Part shown: one piece after another, positions 8,757-17,782 of the stretch
Numbering within the stretch: position 1 is the stretch's first letter
Layout: every line of letters starts with the position of its first letter
NCBI RefSeq assembly: GCF_014695575.1
Contig: NZ_JACJOO010000076.1
Location: forward strand, 1-61,200
DNA: 61,200 nucleotides
Direction of reading: 5' to 3'
DNA from: Leptolyngbya sp. FACHB-8
Lineage (GTDB): Bacteria; Cyanobacteriota; Cyanobacteriia; Elainellales; Elainellaceae
Notes under the pieces: model-generated
The model's database searches: none
The model's input: the letters and a program-made list of their open reading frames with translations, nothing else
What the model was told of the DNA's origin: nothing
Translations under genes and position numbers: made by a program

Positions 8757-8803
8757 GTTATTTTTGTGAGAGCTGTGCGGAGCGCGGCTCTCACAAAAAT
8801 AAC
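8757..8803. repeat. 22-bp palindrome related to the TTTATTTTTGAAAAGC family
   Basis: Arms 8757-8778 and 8782-8803 pair with only two G-T positions around GGA. The outer part GTTATTTTTGTGAGAGC resembles palindromes at 129-183 and 25637-25693. Confidence 0.75.
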
Positions 8804-8861
8804 CAGATTTTAAGCGTTTAAAAAGCGCTGTGAATCAGTTTATCCACGAAACGTTTGGGGC

Positions 8862-9806
8862 TCAATCTAATGGCTCAAAACCATCCATTTCGGCAAGGGT
8901 ATACATAGGGCGACCCTTCACTTCCTCATAAATACGACCAACATATTCCCCCAAAATTCCAATACAAATCAGTTGTACGGCTCCCAAGAAAAAAATGGCC
9001 ATTGCAATTAAGGCAAATCCAGTGACGGGGGAATTTGGCTGGAATAGCCGCCAGTAAAGTACCAGGATGACCATAATGAGGGCGATCGCCGCCGCCAACA
9101 GCCCTGTATAAGTCGCCAACCGCAACGGCACCTTAGAAAAGGAAACCAGACCATTGATCGCGAGAGCCAGGGATTTACGAAAGGTATATTTCACCTCACC
9201 TGCATACCGAGGCTCCCGTTCAAAGGGTAAGACCGTTTGCCGAAACCCTACCCAGGCCCGCAACCCTCGGATGTAGCGATTACGCTCCGGCATGGCATTG
9301 AGGGCATTAACTACTTTTCGATCCATCAGGCAAAAGTCGCCTGTATCCGTGGGAATGTCCACATCCGCCAATTGCTTGAGCACTCGGTAGAACACATAGG
9401 CATTCAGGCGCTTAAAGAAGCTTTCCCGACGACGGTGAGTCCGCTGAGCATATATCAGGTCATAACCCTGCTGCCACAGCTCTACCATTGCCGGAATCAG
9501 CTCTGGCGGATCTTGCAAGTCAGCGTCGAGGATCACAACGACTTGACCCTGAGTAAAGTTCAATCCCGCTGTGACTGCGATTTGATGACCAAAGTTACGA
9601 GCCAGGCTGAGATACTTGACCCGTTGATCGCTTTCTCGTAGTTTTCGTAGTAGGTCGAGGGAACGATCGCGGCTCCCATCATTCACCAGAATTAATTCAA
9701 CCGTTCCCTCTAGCTGATCCATCACTCGACTAATGCGCCGATATAGCTCTGCAATCGTCTCCTCTTCGTTGTAGATGGGAACAACAAATGAGTAGGTCGG
9801 CACCAT
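8862..9806 (-). CDS. DPM1/GtrB-type glycosyltransferase family 2 with two C-terminal TM helices
   Basis: 314 aa. Residues 6-220 are a GT-A domain: [13 protein letters not shown] at the N-terminus, DGSRDRS (43-49) and the DADLQDPP metal site (94-101). Two membrane helices follow (about 226-250 and 262-286), then [17 protein letters not shown], a signature of bactoprenol-phosphate glucosyl/mannosyl transferases (GtrB, DPM1-like). It should charge polyprenyl phosphate with a hexose at the cytoplasmic face for later transfer by a GT-C enzyme; the membrane protein at 6647-8494 is a plausible partner. It lies 53 bases after the glycoside hydrolase gene on the same strand. Confidence 0.92.
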   Translation of the reverse strand: MVPTYSFVVPIYNEEETIAELYRRISRVMDQLEGTVELILVNDGSRDRSLDLLRKLRESDQRVKYLSLARNFGHQIAVTAGLNFTQGQVVVILDADLQDPPELIPAMVELWQQGYDLIYAQRTHRRRESFFKRLNAYVFYRVLKQLADVDIPTDTGDFCLMDRKVVNALNAMPERNRYIRGLRAWVGFRQTVLPFEREPRYAGEVKYTFRKSLALAINGLVSFSKVPLRLATYTGLLAAAIALIMVILVLYWRLFQPNSPVTGFALIAMAIFFLGAVQLICIGILGEYVGRIYEEVKGRPMYTLAEMDGFEPLD

Positions 9807-9859
9807 GGAATCACGCCCTCAGCAGCCGGGGCATCTGCTTGAATTGAGATGATAAAAAA

Positions 9860-11302
9860 CTAACCCCCTGAACGAATCATAGCTAAGCGACTGGCATGAG
9901 CGGGCAGTTCTAACCGGATGATTCCATCATGAACGCGTTCTTGCCCGGCCACTTCATCATGAACTTGTTCACTAAACTCCCACAGGGTGGCCTCTCCTTC
10001 GGACACCAGTGAAGCCAAGTCTGCCGTAATTACCTGAGAATCATCAGAATCATTCACTAAAAGCAGATGAATCTGTTGCTGGCCGTCCTGGGTGGCGATC
10101 GCCATCACCTCAGGGTCAGAACTGGTGGTCAAAAACACTGGACGGCCACCCTGCAACGCTCGAATTCCCATGCGAAAGGCGTAATAGCTGAGGCGGCGAT
10201 CGCCCCCTCCATCAACCAGCCCTGCAAATTGGCCACTACGACCCCAATCATAAAGCGAGAAGAGATGGCTCCCGTATATGTAAGTTTCGCCCGGTTGAGA
10301 GGCTCGTATCATATTTCGAACCAGATTCAAGGAGAAGGAAAGGTCATTGTAACCCCCGGTATAGGTTCCCCATTCTCCTAACCAAAGGGGCGATCGCGCA
10401 TGGATAGTGCCTTGCATCCACTGTCGCACCTGCCGAACATAGCCGGAAATATCCAGGTCGTAATTATGGACGTTCACGCTGTCAAAATAATCAGGGACAG
10501 AGGCCAGGGTAGCCACAGGCCAGCTGCTTCCCCCGGTAGTTTTCGGAGCATGAATGTGAAATTGGCGATCGGGTAGATAGGTTTGATAAACATGAGCGAT
10601 CGCATCAGCGCCTACCCGAACTAACTCAAAATAGTCCTCCTGGTTGCCTCCCCACCCTTGCTGTCGATTATCGGGCTCGTTGTGAATTTCGAAATCGTCC
10701 ACCTGATAATCATTCCGCACATTTAACCAGTACACAGTGGCGAAGACATGCTCCCACCATTCATTCCAGTCCGCCTCTGTGCGTGGAGGATTGAGTTGCA
10801 ATGCCCAATCTGGTTGCCAACCCGGATCGCTGTTGCGAATCGTCACGACAGGACGAATATGGGCTTGTTTCAAGGACTCAAAAATCGTTCTAGCATTTCC
10901 CTGCCATACTTCCTCTGAAGCACCAGAAAAAGTGTAGTCTGAGCCACTTTCTGGGTGAGTCATGACCTCATCCCAATGCTCCCAGGGAATAACATTTGGG
11001 TTGGCCTTAATCTGGGCAATACTCGGTAAACCATACGACCCATCATCATCCTCAGTTTCCCATCGGGACATACCACCGTAGATGCGATAAGTATTGATTC
11101 CTAAATCCGATAGGTCGGCCATATTAAAGCCAACATTTCCCTCACAGGCTCCGATATAACGAGTGCTGCTTCCTAAGATTGAGTCATAAACCTTAATTGT
11201 GGACTCAAGCCTGGGTGCTACAGCTTGACCTGCCGTACCCCAAGCAATAGCGATCGAGAAACCCAAAAGGATGCCCAATAATATCTTCCATAAACGTTTC
11301 AT
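9860..11302 (-). CDS. Secreted glycoside hydrolase-like protein (clan GH-A fold)
   Basis: 480 aa. Residues 1-28 are a signal peptide (KRLWKILLGILLGFSIAIAWG, cleaved near GQA-VAP). The body reads as a TIM-barrel glycosidase: acid/base E209 in EIHNEPDN and nucleophile E310 in WLGEWGTY, the strand-4/strand-7 pair of clan GH-A (families such as GH39 or GH44). The last ~100 residues form the beta-sandwich usual for GH39/GH30-like enzymes. It may trim or process the glycan made by this locus. The exact GH family is not certain. Confidence 0.75.
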   Translation of the reverse strand: MKRLWKILLGILLGFSIAIAWGTAGQAVAPRLESTIKVYDSILGSSTRYIGACEGNVGFNMADLSDLGINTYRIYGGMSRWETEDDDGSYGLPSIAQIKANPNVIPWEHWDEVMTHPESGSDYTFSGASEEVWQGNARTIFESLKQAHIRPVVTIRNSDPGWQPDWALQLNPPRTEADWNEWWEHVFATVYWLNVRNDYQVDDFEIHNEPDNRQQGWGGNQEDYFELVRVGADAIAHVYQTYLPDRQFHIHAPKTTGGSSWPVATLASVPDYFDSVNVHNYDLDISGYVRQVRQWMQGTIHARSPLWLGEWGTYTGGYNDLSFSLNLVRNMIRASQPGETYIYGSHLFSLYDWGRSGQFAGLVDGGGDRRLSYYAFRMGIRALQGGRPVFLTTSSDPEVMAIATQDGQQQIHLLLVNDSDDSQVITADLASLVSEGEATLWEFSEQVHDEVAGQERVHDGIIRLELPAHASRLAMIRSGG

Positions 11303-11384
11303 GATTACTTCAAACCTTTGATTACAGTAGGGTCGCTTCTCTATAGGTTTTATCCATTAGTAAACTAACGTTTTACATTAGTTC

Positions 11385-11459
11385 GGACAGTTTTTGTGAA
11401 ACCCTTGATTTTGCGTGCGTGAAGCGCACGCAAAATCAAGGGTTTCACAAAAACTGTCC
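11385..11459. repeat. Perfect 35-bp palindrome, the longest in the window
   Basis: Arms 11385-11419 and 11425-11459 are exact reverse complements around TGAAG. The inner tip ATTTTGCGTGC/GCACGCAAAAT is the same as the tip of the palindrome that hosts the nested elements at 26820-27151. It lies between the methyltransferase and glycoside hydrolase genes. A smaller imperfect hairpin occurs at about 11608-11645. Confidence 0.9.
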
Positions 11460-11744
11460 AGAATATTGGTTTTGTAGAAATAACTTAAGTCCAATGGTAC
11501 TGAAATACAGCGCTTTGCGCTTGAATCAGCTTTGTAGAATCTCAGTCGATCGCAAATGTGCTCGAAAACTAGAAGGGAACGATTTGTGCCTCTTTTCTCT
11601 AAGCTTTTGAGAATTTGAGAGTGCAAAATACCCTCAAAATTCTCATGGGCGATCGCCCTAATTTACCAAACAACACCATTTTGTAGGCCCTGTTTTATTC
11701 AGAACCTGGTTGTTTAGCCAGCTCACTTTGGTGGGCTGCTCCAT

Positions 11745-12869
11745 TTAGGGTATATGCCATCGCAAAGGAGGATTCAAAATTCCCTGTTGCGATACAGGAG
11801 CTGAGATTGTAACGGGATAACGATGCCAGTGGAAATCGTACATATATTGCCAATCTGGCGTAAAAGCACCCGCGTTTAGAAAATACTCTCCACTAATGAG
11901 ATCCAGGCGATCAATTTGTAACTGAAGCCGATGCAGTATTTCACAACTTTCAGGAAGAGGTTCTACTTTAAGCTGGGTGTCTAGATAGATAAACCCTTTA
12001 TGATCACTCAAACTAATACTAAAGATTGCCGCTTCAATAGGAGCCTGAAGTTGATAGGTCAGTTCCAACGTTACCCCTTCACCCGTTTGAATTGCAGCAT
12101 CAGGGTGACAGGTAAGGTTAAGAATTTTTATGTGTTGAACGGTTTGCTTCGGCGACGGGTTTGAGGCTGTGGCTGAGGAGGAATCGGTTGTTTCCTGGTA
12201 GTGATAGAGATAGATTTTGGGGTGTACAAGAGGTTGCTTGGCCCAGGGCGACTGGATTAATGCCTGAAGTTTTGGGTAGTTAGGGAGGCATTCACACCGC
12301 ACAAAAATAAAGCTATTTTGGGCATACCAGGGTTCTACTAGGGGATGATCCCAAAGCTGTGCCCGCAGACCATCAACGGCTATGTATCCCCGATTCTCAA
12401 ACTGTTGAATCCAATAATCCGGCCATTGTTCATTAATGTGATGAGTTCCACCTTGATGGGGAATGGCTGCCGAGAATAAAACGACATCACTAAGACGAAT
12501 CAGAGAATCCACGAAATCAGAAGCACTGGCTTCAGGTAAATGCTCAGCCACTTCCAGAGACATTGCCAGGTCAAAGGTTCGATCCAGGCCTAGAGGTTGG
12601 GTCAAATTCCACGGCATGAACTGCTGGACAGGAATTTGAAGATTTTCAGGTTCAACATAGTCGCCGTCAATGCCTAAAACATCTGTAACTCCATGCTTCC
12701 GGAACATGGAAAGCCAGGTTCCATCTCCACATCCCACATCTACAACTTGCTTTGGCTGAACCCAATCTAAAATGAGTGGCACAACGACAGCAGCAGACTG
12801 CCGAGAACCATCCCGGAGGGCTTCAAAAAATGTCTGATCATAGGGTTCATGCAAAACCTGCTCAGTCAT
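11745..12869 (-). CDS. SAM-dependent methyltransferase fused to a Wzt-like C-terminal glycan-binding domain
   Basis: 374 aa. Residues about 35-190 are a class I methyltransferase with motif I VVDVGCGDGTW (42-52), the acidic end of strand 2 (GIDGDY), and SLEVAEHLP. Residues about 235-374 match the C-terminal domain of the neighbouring exporter ATPase: DRLDLISGEYFLNAG...DWQYMYDFHWHRYPVT against DRLDLGTGKYFVNVG...DWAYAYDYHWHVYPLT, both ending PPLRW. In Wzt that domain binds the modified glycan terminus. The enzyme may cap the chain end by methylation, as WbdD-type enzymes do. It lies 45 bases after the ATPase gene. Confidence 0.85.
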   Translation of the reverse strand: MTEQVLHEPYDQTFFEALRDGSRQSAAVVVPLILDWVQPKQVVDVGCGDGTWLSMFRKHGVTDVLGIDGDYVEPENLQIPVQQFMPWNLTQPLGLDRTFDLAMSLEVAEHLPEASASDFVDSLIRLSDVVLFSAAIPHQGGTHHINEQWPDYWIQQFENRGYIAVDGLRAQLWDHPLVEPWYAQNSFIFVRCECLPNYPKLQALIQSPWAKQPLVHPKIYLYHYQETTDSSSATASNPSPKQTVQHIKILNLTCHPDAAIQTGEGVTLELTYQLQAPIEAAIFSISLSDHKGFIYLDTQLKVEPLPESCEILHRLQLQIDRLDLISGEYFLNAGAFTPDWQYMYDFHWHRYPVTISAPVSQQGILNPPLRWHIP

Positions 12870-12914
12870 CTGAAAAACCTCCAGATTTATTGTTGATTAA
12901 GAAAACAGGTCTGT

Positions 12915-14153
12915 TTATGATGCAACCATTTGAGACACCAATTCCCAACGTAAGGGTGGGGCTAGAATCCCCTTAGAATGCACCTCAGACAGAACCGTTA
13001 GAGGGTAAACATGCCAGTGGTAGTCGTAGGCATAGGCCCAATCCTGCTTAAAGATACCGACGTTAACAAAGTACTTGCCTGTTCCCAGATCAAGGCGATC
13101 GCACCACAATCGAATAGTCTGCCTCCCCTTCAAAACTTCAATCGGCACATTCATATCTGCTGTATTTACATCCATGCAGGAGGTACCGTTTTCCTGACTA
13201 ATGCCGACGCTAAAGACGGCAGAATCAATCGGCTGGTTTGCGTGGTACTCAATTTCGATGCAGAGAGGGCCACCTGAAATAAGAGGACTAGTAGATTGCA
13301 AGCGCACATCAACAATCTCAATCTCCTGAGAACCAAAGCGATTCTCATTGACCCGCAATTCCGTACCCATACGGGTTAACTGAGGTGGGCGTTGGGGGGT
13401 GCGCTGCTGACTTTGCGACCGCATCTCCGTAGTGTATTGCCCTGCAACTACCGTAGGCTCCCCGCAGGCAGCAACAGTGCCCTGCTTAAGCCAAAGGGCG
13501 CGATCGCACAATCGCTCCACCTGTCCCACATCATGGGACACCAGCACAATTGCACATCCCTGTTCCTTCATCTCAGCAATCCGGTTCAGGCATTTTGACT
13601 GAAAAGATAGGTCTCCAACGGACAAAAATTCATCAACCAGTAGAATCTCAGGATCCGTATGGACAGCCACAGAAAAGGCAAGGCGCATCATCATCCCAGA
13701 GCTGTAGGTGCGAACCGGATTATCGATAAAACCTTCCAATTCTGCAAAAGCCACAATTTGATCGAAACGACGGGTGACTTCTTGGCGTGGTAATCCGGCA
13801 ACGATGGCTGATACAAAGACATTCTCTCGCCCTGTCAAATCACCATGGAAGCCCGCTCCCAAATCCAACAATGCGCCGACCCGACCACGCATTTTGATAC
13901 GCCCTTCTGTGGGGTAAGCTACTTTACCAAGCAGCTGTAACAATGTAGATTTCCCTGCACCATTGTGACCAATCACTCCCAGCATTTCCCCAGGAGCCAC
14001 GCTAAAGGACACGCCCCGCAATGCCCAAAATTCATCAACCGATTGAATCTTCCGGAAGCTAGTCAGAGCTGCCTCCATAAAGGTGATGGGCTTTGCAGCA
14101 TGGTAGCGGTTAAAGCGCTTCCCTAAATCCTCAATTAGAATAGCGTCCCGCAT
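12915..14153 (-). CDS. wzt: Polysaccharide ABC exporter ATPase with C-terminal glycan-binding domain (Wzt type)
   Basis: 412 aa. The ATPase domain has Walker A GHNGAGKST (62-70), signature YSSGMMMRLAF (148-158) and Walker B ILLVDEFLSVGD (168-179), a pattern typical of the Wzt/TagH/KpsT export subfamily. Residues about 265-405 form the Wzt C-terminal domain that reads the finished chain end. The start codon immediately follows the permease stop, so the two are translationally coupled. With the permease it should move an undecaprenyl- or lipid-linked polysaccharide across the inner membrane. Long carboxy domain and methyltransferase neighbour suggest chain-length control by terminal modification. 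Confidence 0.92.
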   Translation of the reverse strand: MRDAILIEDLGKRFNRYHAAKPITFMEAALTSFRKIQSVDEFWALRGVSFSVAPGEMLGVIGHNGAGKSTLLQLLGKVAYPTEGRIKMRGRVGALLDLGAGFHGDLTGRENVFVSAIVAGLPRQEVTRRFDQIVAFAELEGFIDNPVRTYSSGMMMRLAFSVAVHTDPEILLVDEFLSVGDLSFQSKCLNRIAEMKEQGCAIVLVSHDVGQVERLCDRALWLKQGTVAACGEPTVVAGQYTTEMRSQSQQRTPQRPPQLTRMGTELRVNENRFGSQEIEIVDVRLQSTSPLISGGPLCIEIEYHANQPIDSAVFSVGISQENGTSCMDVNTADMNVPIEVLKGRQTIRLWCDRLDLGTGKYFVNVGIFKQDWAYAYDYHWHVYPLTVLSEVHSKGILAPPLRWELVSQMVAS

Positions 14154-14927
14154 TTAAATTTCCTCCACAAATCGAAGGCTTTGGTGCTTGAAAACTCGAT
14201 AGCCGATAGGAAGTAGGAGCAAGGTCAGCCCCGAAATAATGGCTAATGCTAGCCAATCTGGCTGAACACCCCATATGAGGATTTGCCGATAGGCTGTAAC
14301 GACATGCACCATAGGGTTAAGCCCATAAATATACCAATATTTATTAGGAATACTATCGAGCTCGTAGAAGATAGGGGTGAGATAGAACAAGAACTGGAGC
14401 AAAACTCCAAGAGTGTGTTGCGTGTCTCGGAATGTAACGTTGAGAGCGGCTAAAAAGTAGGAAAAGGCAACTGTTAAAGCAAATTGAATCAATTGCAGAA
14501 GGGGTAGGAGTAGAACAAGTGGTGTGAGTTTTACCCCATCAATGAGCAGGAATGCTACCAGAACAGGTAGAGCTAAAGCAAAATGAACCAGGCCAGTCGT
14601 GACAACAACAACCGGTAGAATTGCAATAGGAAAGCCTGGTTGTCGAATTAATGGACGGCTATTGATGATAATGCCAGTCGCTTGAAATAAACAATTCTGA
14701 AACCAGTTCCAAACCAGTAGGCCTGTGAATACGTAGGAAGAATATTGGTCAATATCGATTTTGATAATAACTTGAAAGACAAAAATGAATACTAATAGTT
14801 GTAGTAACGGACTGATTAATGTCCAAGCTACTCCCAAGGCTGATCGCTTGTACATGAGTTTCATTTCACGATCAACAAGTGATCGTAACAAATCGCTCAA
14901 GTAAGATAGCCGCCATTTCTGTAACAT
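14154..14927 (-). CDS. wzm: Polysaccharide ABC exporter permease (Wzm/TagG type)
   Basis: 257 aa with six hydrophobic segments and the ABC-2 family N-terminus (DLLRSLVDREMKLMYKRSALGVAW, split here into shorter parts: VDREMKLMYKRSALG). It abuts the ATPase gene with no gap. It should form the membrane channel of the exporter. The start at 14927 follows a weak site; the palindrome at 14981-15020 lies just upstream, so the exporter genes may have their own promoter between it and the start. Confidence 0.92.
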   Translation of the reverse strand: MLQKWRLSYLSDLLRSLVDREMKLMYKRSALGVAWTLISPLLQLLVFIFVFQVIIKIDIDQYSSYVFTGLLVWNWFQNCLFQATGIIINSRPLIRQPGFPIAILPVVVVTTGLVHFALALPVLVAFLLIDGVKLTPLVLLLPLLQLIQFALTVAFSYFLAALNVTFRDTQHTLGVLLQFLFYLTPIFYELDSIPNKYWYIYGLNPMVHVVTAYRQILIWGVQPDWLALAIISGLTLLLLPIGYRVFKHQSLRFVEEI

Positions 14928-14980
14928 AAGGATGGGTTATCCTAACCACTGGAACAATTGATTCTGCCTTAGCGCGGGGT

Positions 14981-15020
14981 AAAAACGTTGATTTTGTAGA
15001 GCCACAAAATCAACGTTTTT
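14981..15020 (-). terminator. Perfect 17-bp hairpin with T-tract
   Basis: Arms AAAAACGTTGATTTTGT (14981-14997) and 15004-15020 pair exactly. On the minus strand the arm ends in TTTTT, right after the double glycosyltransferase gene, as expected for an intrinsic terminator or attenuator in front of the exporter genes. Confidence 0.7.
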
Positions 15021-15055
15021 TTCTTGTTACTGATGGCTTCAAGCCACTAACCGTA

Positions 15056-17755
15056 TTATCGGAAAGGCTCTAAGGTGGTTACCCCAACTCGTTCCATGAG
15101 CTCGACTGGGGCTTCAAGTTTCGCTTCAGATCTTTCAGCCGGGGGGATGTAGCGATCGCTCTTGCCTTCTCGCTCTACCCTTCGGTGAGACTGCCACAAA
15201 GACCACGGTCCTGCCAGGTTGCCCCAAATTTCTAAAAGAATTAGAGAGAGGGGATAATCTCTGCGGCCTAGCATCCAGAGAACGAGCCGCTTGAGATGGT
15301 AAGAGGAAAGACCTATGAGAATTTGATAAATTCCTCGCCAGTCTCCATCCCGGAACCATGTTGTCAGGTTGTAGGACACATGTCCCTTGCTGTAACCATA
15401 CAGTTGGCGCCGAAGGGCAGCGTCAGTATTTCGGTGCTTATGCCATACATAGGCAGAAGGTTCGTAAACCAGGGTATAGCCTGCCTTAATTGTCTTGTAG
15501 AAGAGGTAAGTATCTTCCCCAACACCAGATGGCATACCAGGACCAAGGGCTTCATCCATCAATCCAATCTCAGGGTGAGAGAGAATTGCGGCACGAAATG
15601 CAGCATTTGCTGTTGCCCCTAAACTCCAGGTTGGCAATGCATAACGTGGAACCGATTCAAACCAATCGCCACCTACTTCGAACGCTCGGAACCCTCGACC
15701 TAGTCCACCATACTCTTCAAATGCTTGTTGGGACAGCGTTTCCAACTGGATAGGTAGGACGTTACCCGTCACAATCATGACATCATGACGCGCAAAGGGA
15801 GCCAGAATTTTTTCTAACCAATCTGAAGGAAGCGTTACATCATCATCTGTGGCGATAATAATCTCCCCGGTGCTGGCGACAAAGCCTGCATTGCGAGCAT
15901 AGGCTAGCCCTTGGCGTGGCTCATTAACAAGTTTAATACTCGGGAATTCAGCAACGACGGGAGGGGTTAGACCTGAACTGGGATGATTATCCACCACCAC
16001 AATTTCGACTTCGCGTTGGGTATCTTGGGCTAGTAAGCACCGTAGGCAGTTACGCAAGTCGTCGGGACGGTCAAACGTTGCCAAGTTAATTGTTACTTTA
16101 ACCTGCTCGGGCAATCTCACGGGTTGACTTTGGACCACACGATAATGCTGTTGTAGCCGGTTGCAAACTTCTGTGTCATTTAGATGCAACCAGGCTTCCG
16201 CTAGCTTTGAGGAGAAACTTGGGATCGCAAGATTTAATAAACGATCAACACTAATGGGGTGGTAGCGATTGTCGATATCGAGACTACCCAAGAGATCTTC
16301 ACCAAGAGTTAGAAAAACCCTTGTCACTCCATAATTACAGATATCTGTCAGGGGCTGAAGGGGCTGTTCCAGTCGAACCTGCCGAATCGCAATACCATCG
16401 GAGTAATGTATTGGTGCTTCTTCTACTGCCCCAACAGGTACTGTCTCATTCTGCTGTTCAGCATGAGAATTTGTTTCTAATTCAGGAATTTGTTCGCCAA
16501 ATTCCTGAACAATTTGACGCACCCTTTGACAGGCCTGCTGATATCGGAAGAGGCCTGTTAGAGAGCCTTTCATCTCACCCCATACAAGCTCAGACGGGAT
16601 TCTCGTTGGATGTTTAAAGTTAATCCAAAGACGGCGTAAGTTCCAGTAAACAAACCACCACAACCCTATCCAGAGAAACAATGAACGCTCATCTGGATAA
16701 GATGTAGCTCCACAGACAAAGTAGGAGTACAACCCGATTCCGTTATTCGTAATTTGAGCTTTCAGTTTTTCATAGCTTGCACGATGGCGGTGGCGAACCA
16801 TTGCTCTAGGTTCGTAAACTAGAGTGTATCCCTCTTGCAACACCCGGAAATACATCTCCAGATCCCCGCCCCCATTGGTTACGGTACCAACATCTAGAGC
16901 CGGATCAAAATGCCCAATTTTGCTGAAAAGGGAACGACGGTAGGCCATGTTAGCTCCTGTGCCAAATTGTCCTGTCCCTAATAGTTGCCAGGGTAACTTA
17001 GAACCCGTCTTGCGGTACCAGTGTTGCTCAAACCCTCGCCCAAATCCTCCATTGCTTTCAAAGATGACTTGAGCCTGTGTTTCGAGTTCATACGGAACAA
17101 CCAGCCCCGTTACGGCCATCACTTCCGTATTCTCGCTAAAGACCCGAGCCAGAGCTTTAACCCAACCCGGATCAACCACAACATCATCGTCGGTATAGGC
17201 AATAATTTCGCCTTTGGCCTCTAAAATGGCACGGTTACGTGCCCAGTCTAACCCGGGGCGGGGTTCGCGCACGTAGCGTACAGACGGATAAGAGTTTGCA
17301 ACTAATTCCTTTGTTGAGCCTGTTTGAGGGGCATTATCCACAACCAGAATATCGAGGTGCGGATAGTCGAGCTTGCTTAGGGCTTCCAGGCACAGCTTCA
17401 TATCATCGGGGCGATCGCGCGTACATACCGCCACAGTGACTAGAGGCCACTCACCCTCATACTCTACAGGAGGCAGACCAATTAAATTCTCCAGGGACAG
17501 ATCCTTCGGGTGCTGTGGGGATGCCAGCCCATTTTTAAGTAATTGGCAGATAATGTCCCAACTGTGTTGTTCCAGAATTCGCTTGCTCAAAGTTTCTGCT
17601 GTGCAACGCCCCAGAGAAATTGGGGCTTCCACATAACCCAGGGGAACACCATGGAGTCGTACCAGACCCTTCAGCCCCATGTAGGCCTCTAAACCCTCGA
17701 AGGTAGGTAGGGGCTGAGTCAGTTCGATATCTACAACTTTGATGGGAAAAAGCAT
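15056..17755 (-). CDS. Two-domain glycosyltransferase family 2 protein
   Basis: 899 aa with two GT2 catalytic domains in tandem. The first starts about residue 103 (PLVTVAVCTRDRPDD) and has YTDDDVVVD; the second starts about residue 553 (KVTINLATFDRPDD) and has IATDDDVTLP. Each also keeps the PRxGLxxARN motif and a following ...GPG/GG.GxE or GGGDLEMYFR acceptor-site region. Regions after each domain include a hydrophobic stretch (e.g. LWIGLWWFVYWNL), suggesting membrane association. Such double enzymes can add two different sugars or act as a polymerase. It lies 27 bases after the upstream GT gene. Confidence 0.88.
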   Translation of the reverse strand: MLFPIKVVDIELTQPLPTFEGLEAYMGLKGLVRLHGVPLGYVEAPISLGRCTAETLSKRILEQHSWDIICQLLKNGLASPQHPKDLSLENLIGLPPVEYEGEWPLVTVAVCTRDRPDDMKLCLEALSKLDYPHLDILVVDNAPQTGSTKELVANSYPSVRYVREPRPGLDWARNRAILEAKGEIIAYTDDDVVVDPGWVKALARVFSENTEVMAVTGLVVPYELETQAQVIFESNGGFGRGFEQHWYRKTGSKLPWQLLGTGQFGTGANMAYRRSLFSKIGHFDPALDVGTVTNGGGDLEMYFRVLQEGYTLVYEPRAMVRHRHRASYEKLKAQITNNGIGLYSYFVCGATSYPDERSLFLWIGLWWFVYWNLRRLWINFKHPTRIPSELVWGEMKGSLTGLFRYQQACQRVRQIVQEFGEQIPELETNSHAEQQNETVPVGAVEEAPIHYSDGIAIRQVRLEQPLQPLTDICNYGVTRVFLTLGEDLLGSLDIDNRYHPISVDRLLNLAIPSFSSKLAEAWLHLNDTEVCNRLQQHYRVVQSQPVRLPEQVKVTINLATFDRPDDLRNCLRCLLAQDTQREVEIVVVDNHPSSGLTPPVVAEFPSIKLVNEPRQGLAYARNAGFVASTGEIIIATDDDVTLPSDWLEKILAPFARHDVMIVTGNVLPIQLETLSQQAFEEYGGLGRGFRAFEVGGDWFESVPRYALPTWSLGATANAAFRAAILSHPEIGLMDEALGPGMPSGVGEDTYLFYKTIKAGYTLVYEPSAYVWHKHRNTDAALRRQLYGYSKGHVSYNLTTWFRDGDWRGIYQILIGLSSYHLKRLVLWMLGRRDYPLSLILLEIWGNLAGPWSLWQSHRRVEREGKSDRYIPPAERSEAKLEAPVELMERVGVTTLEPFR

Positions 17756-17782
17756 GAGAGGGCTTCCTGTTTTGATAAGGGG

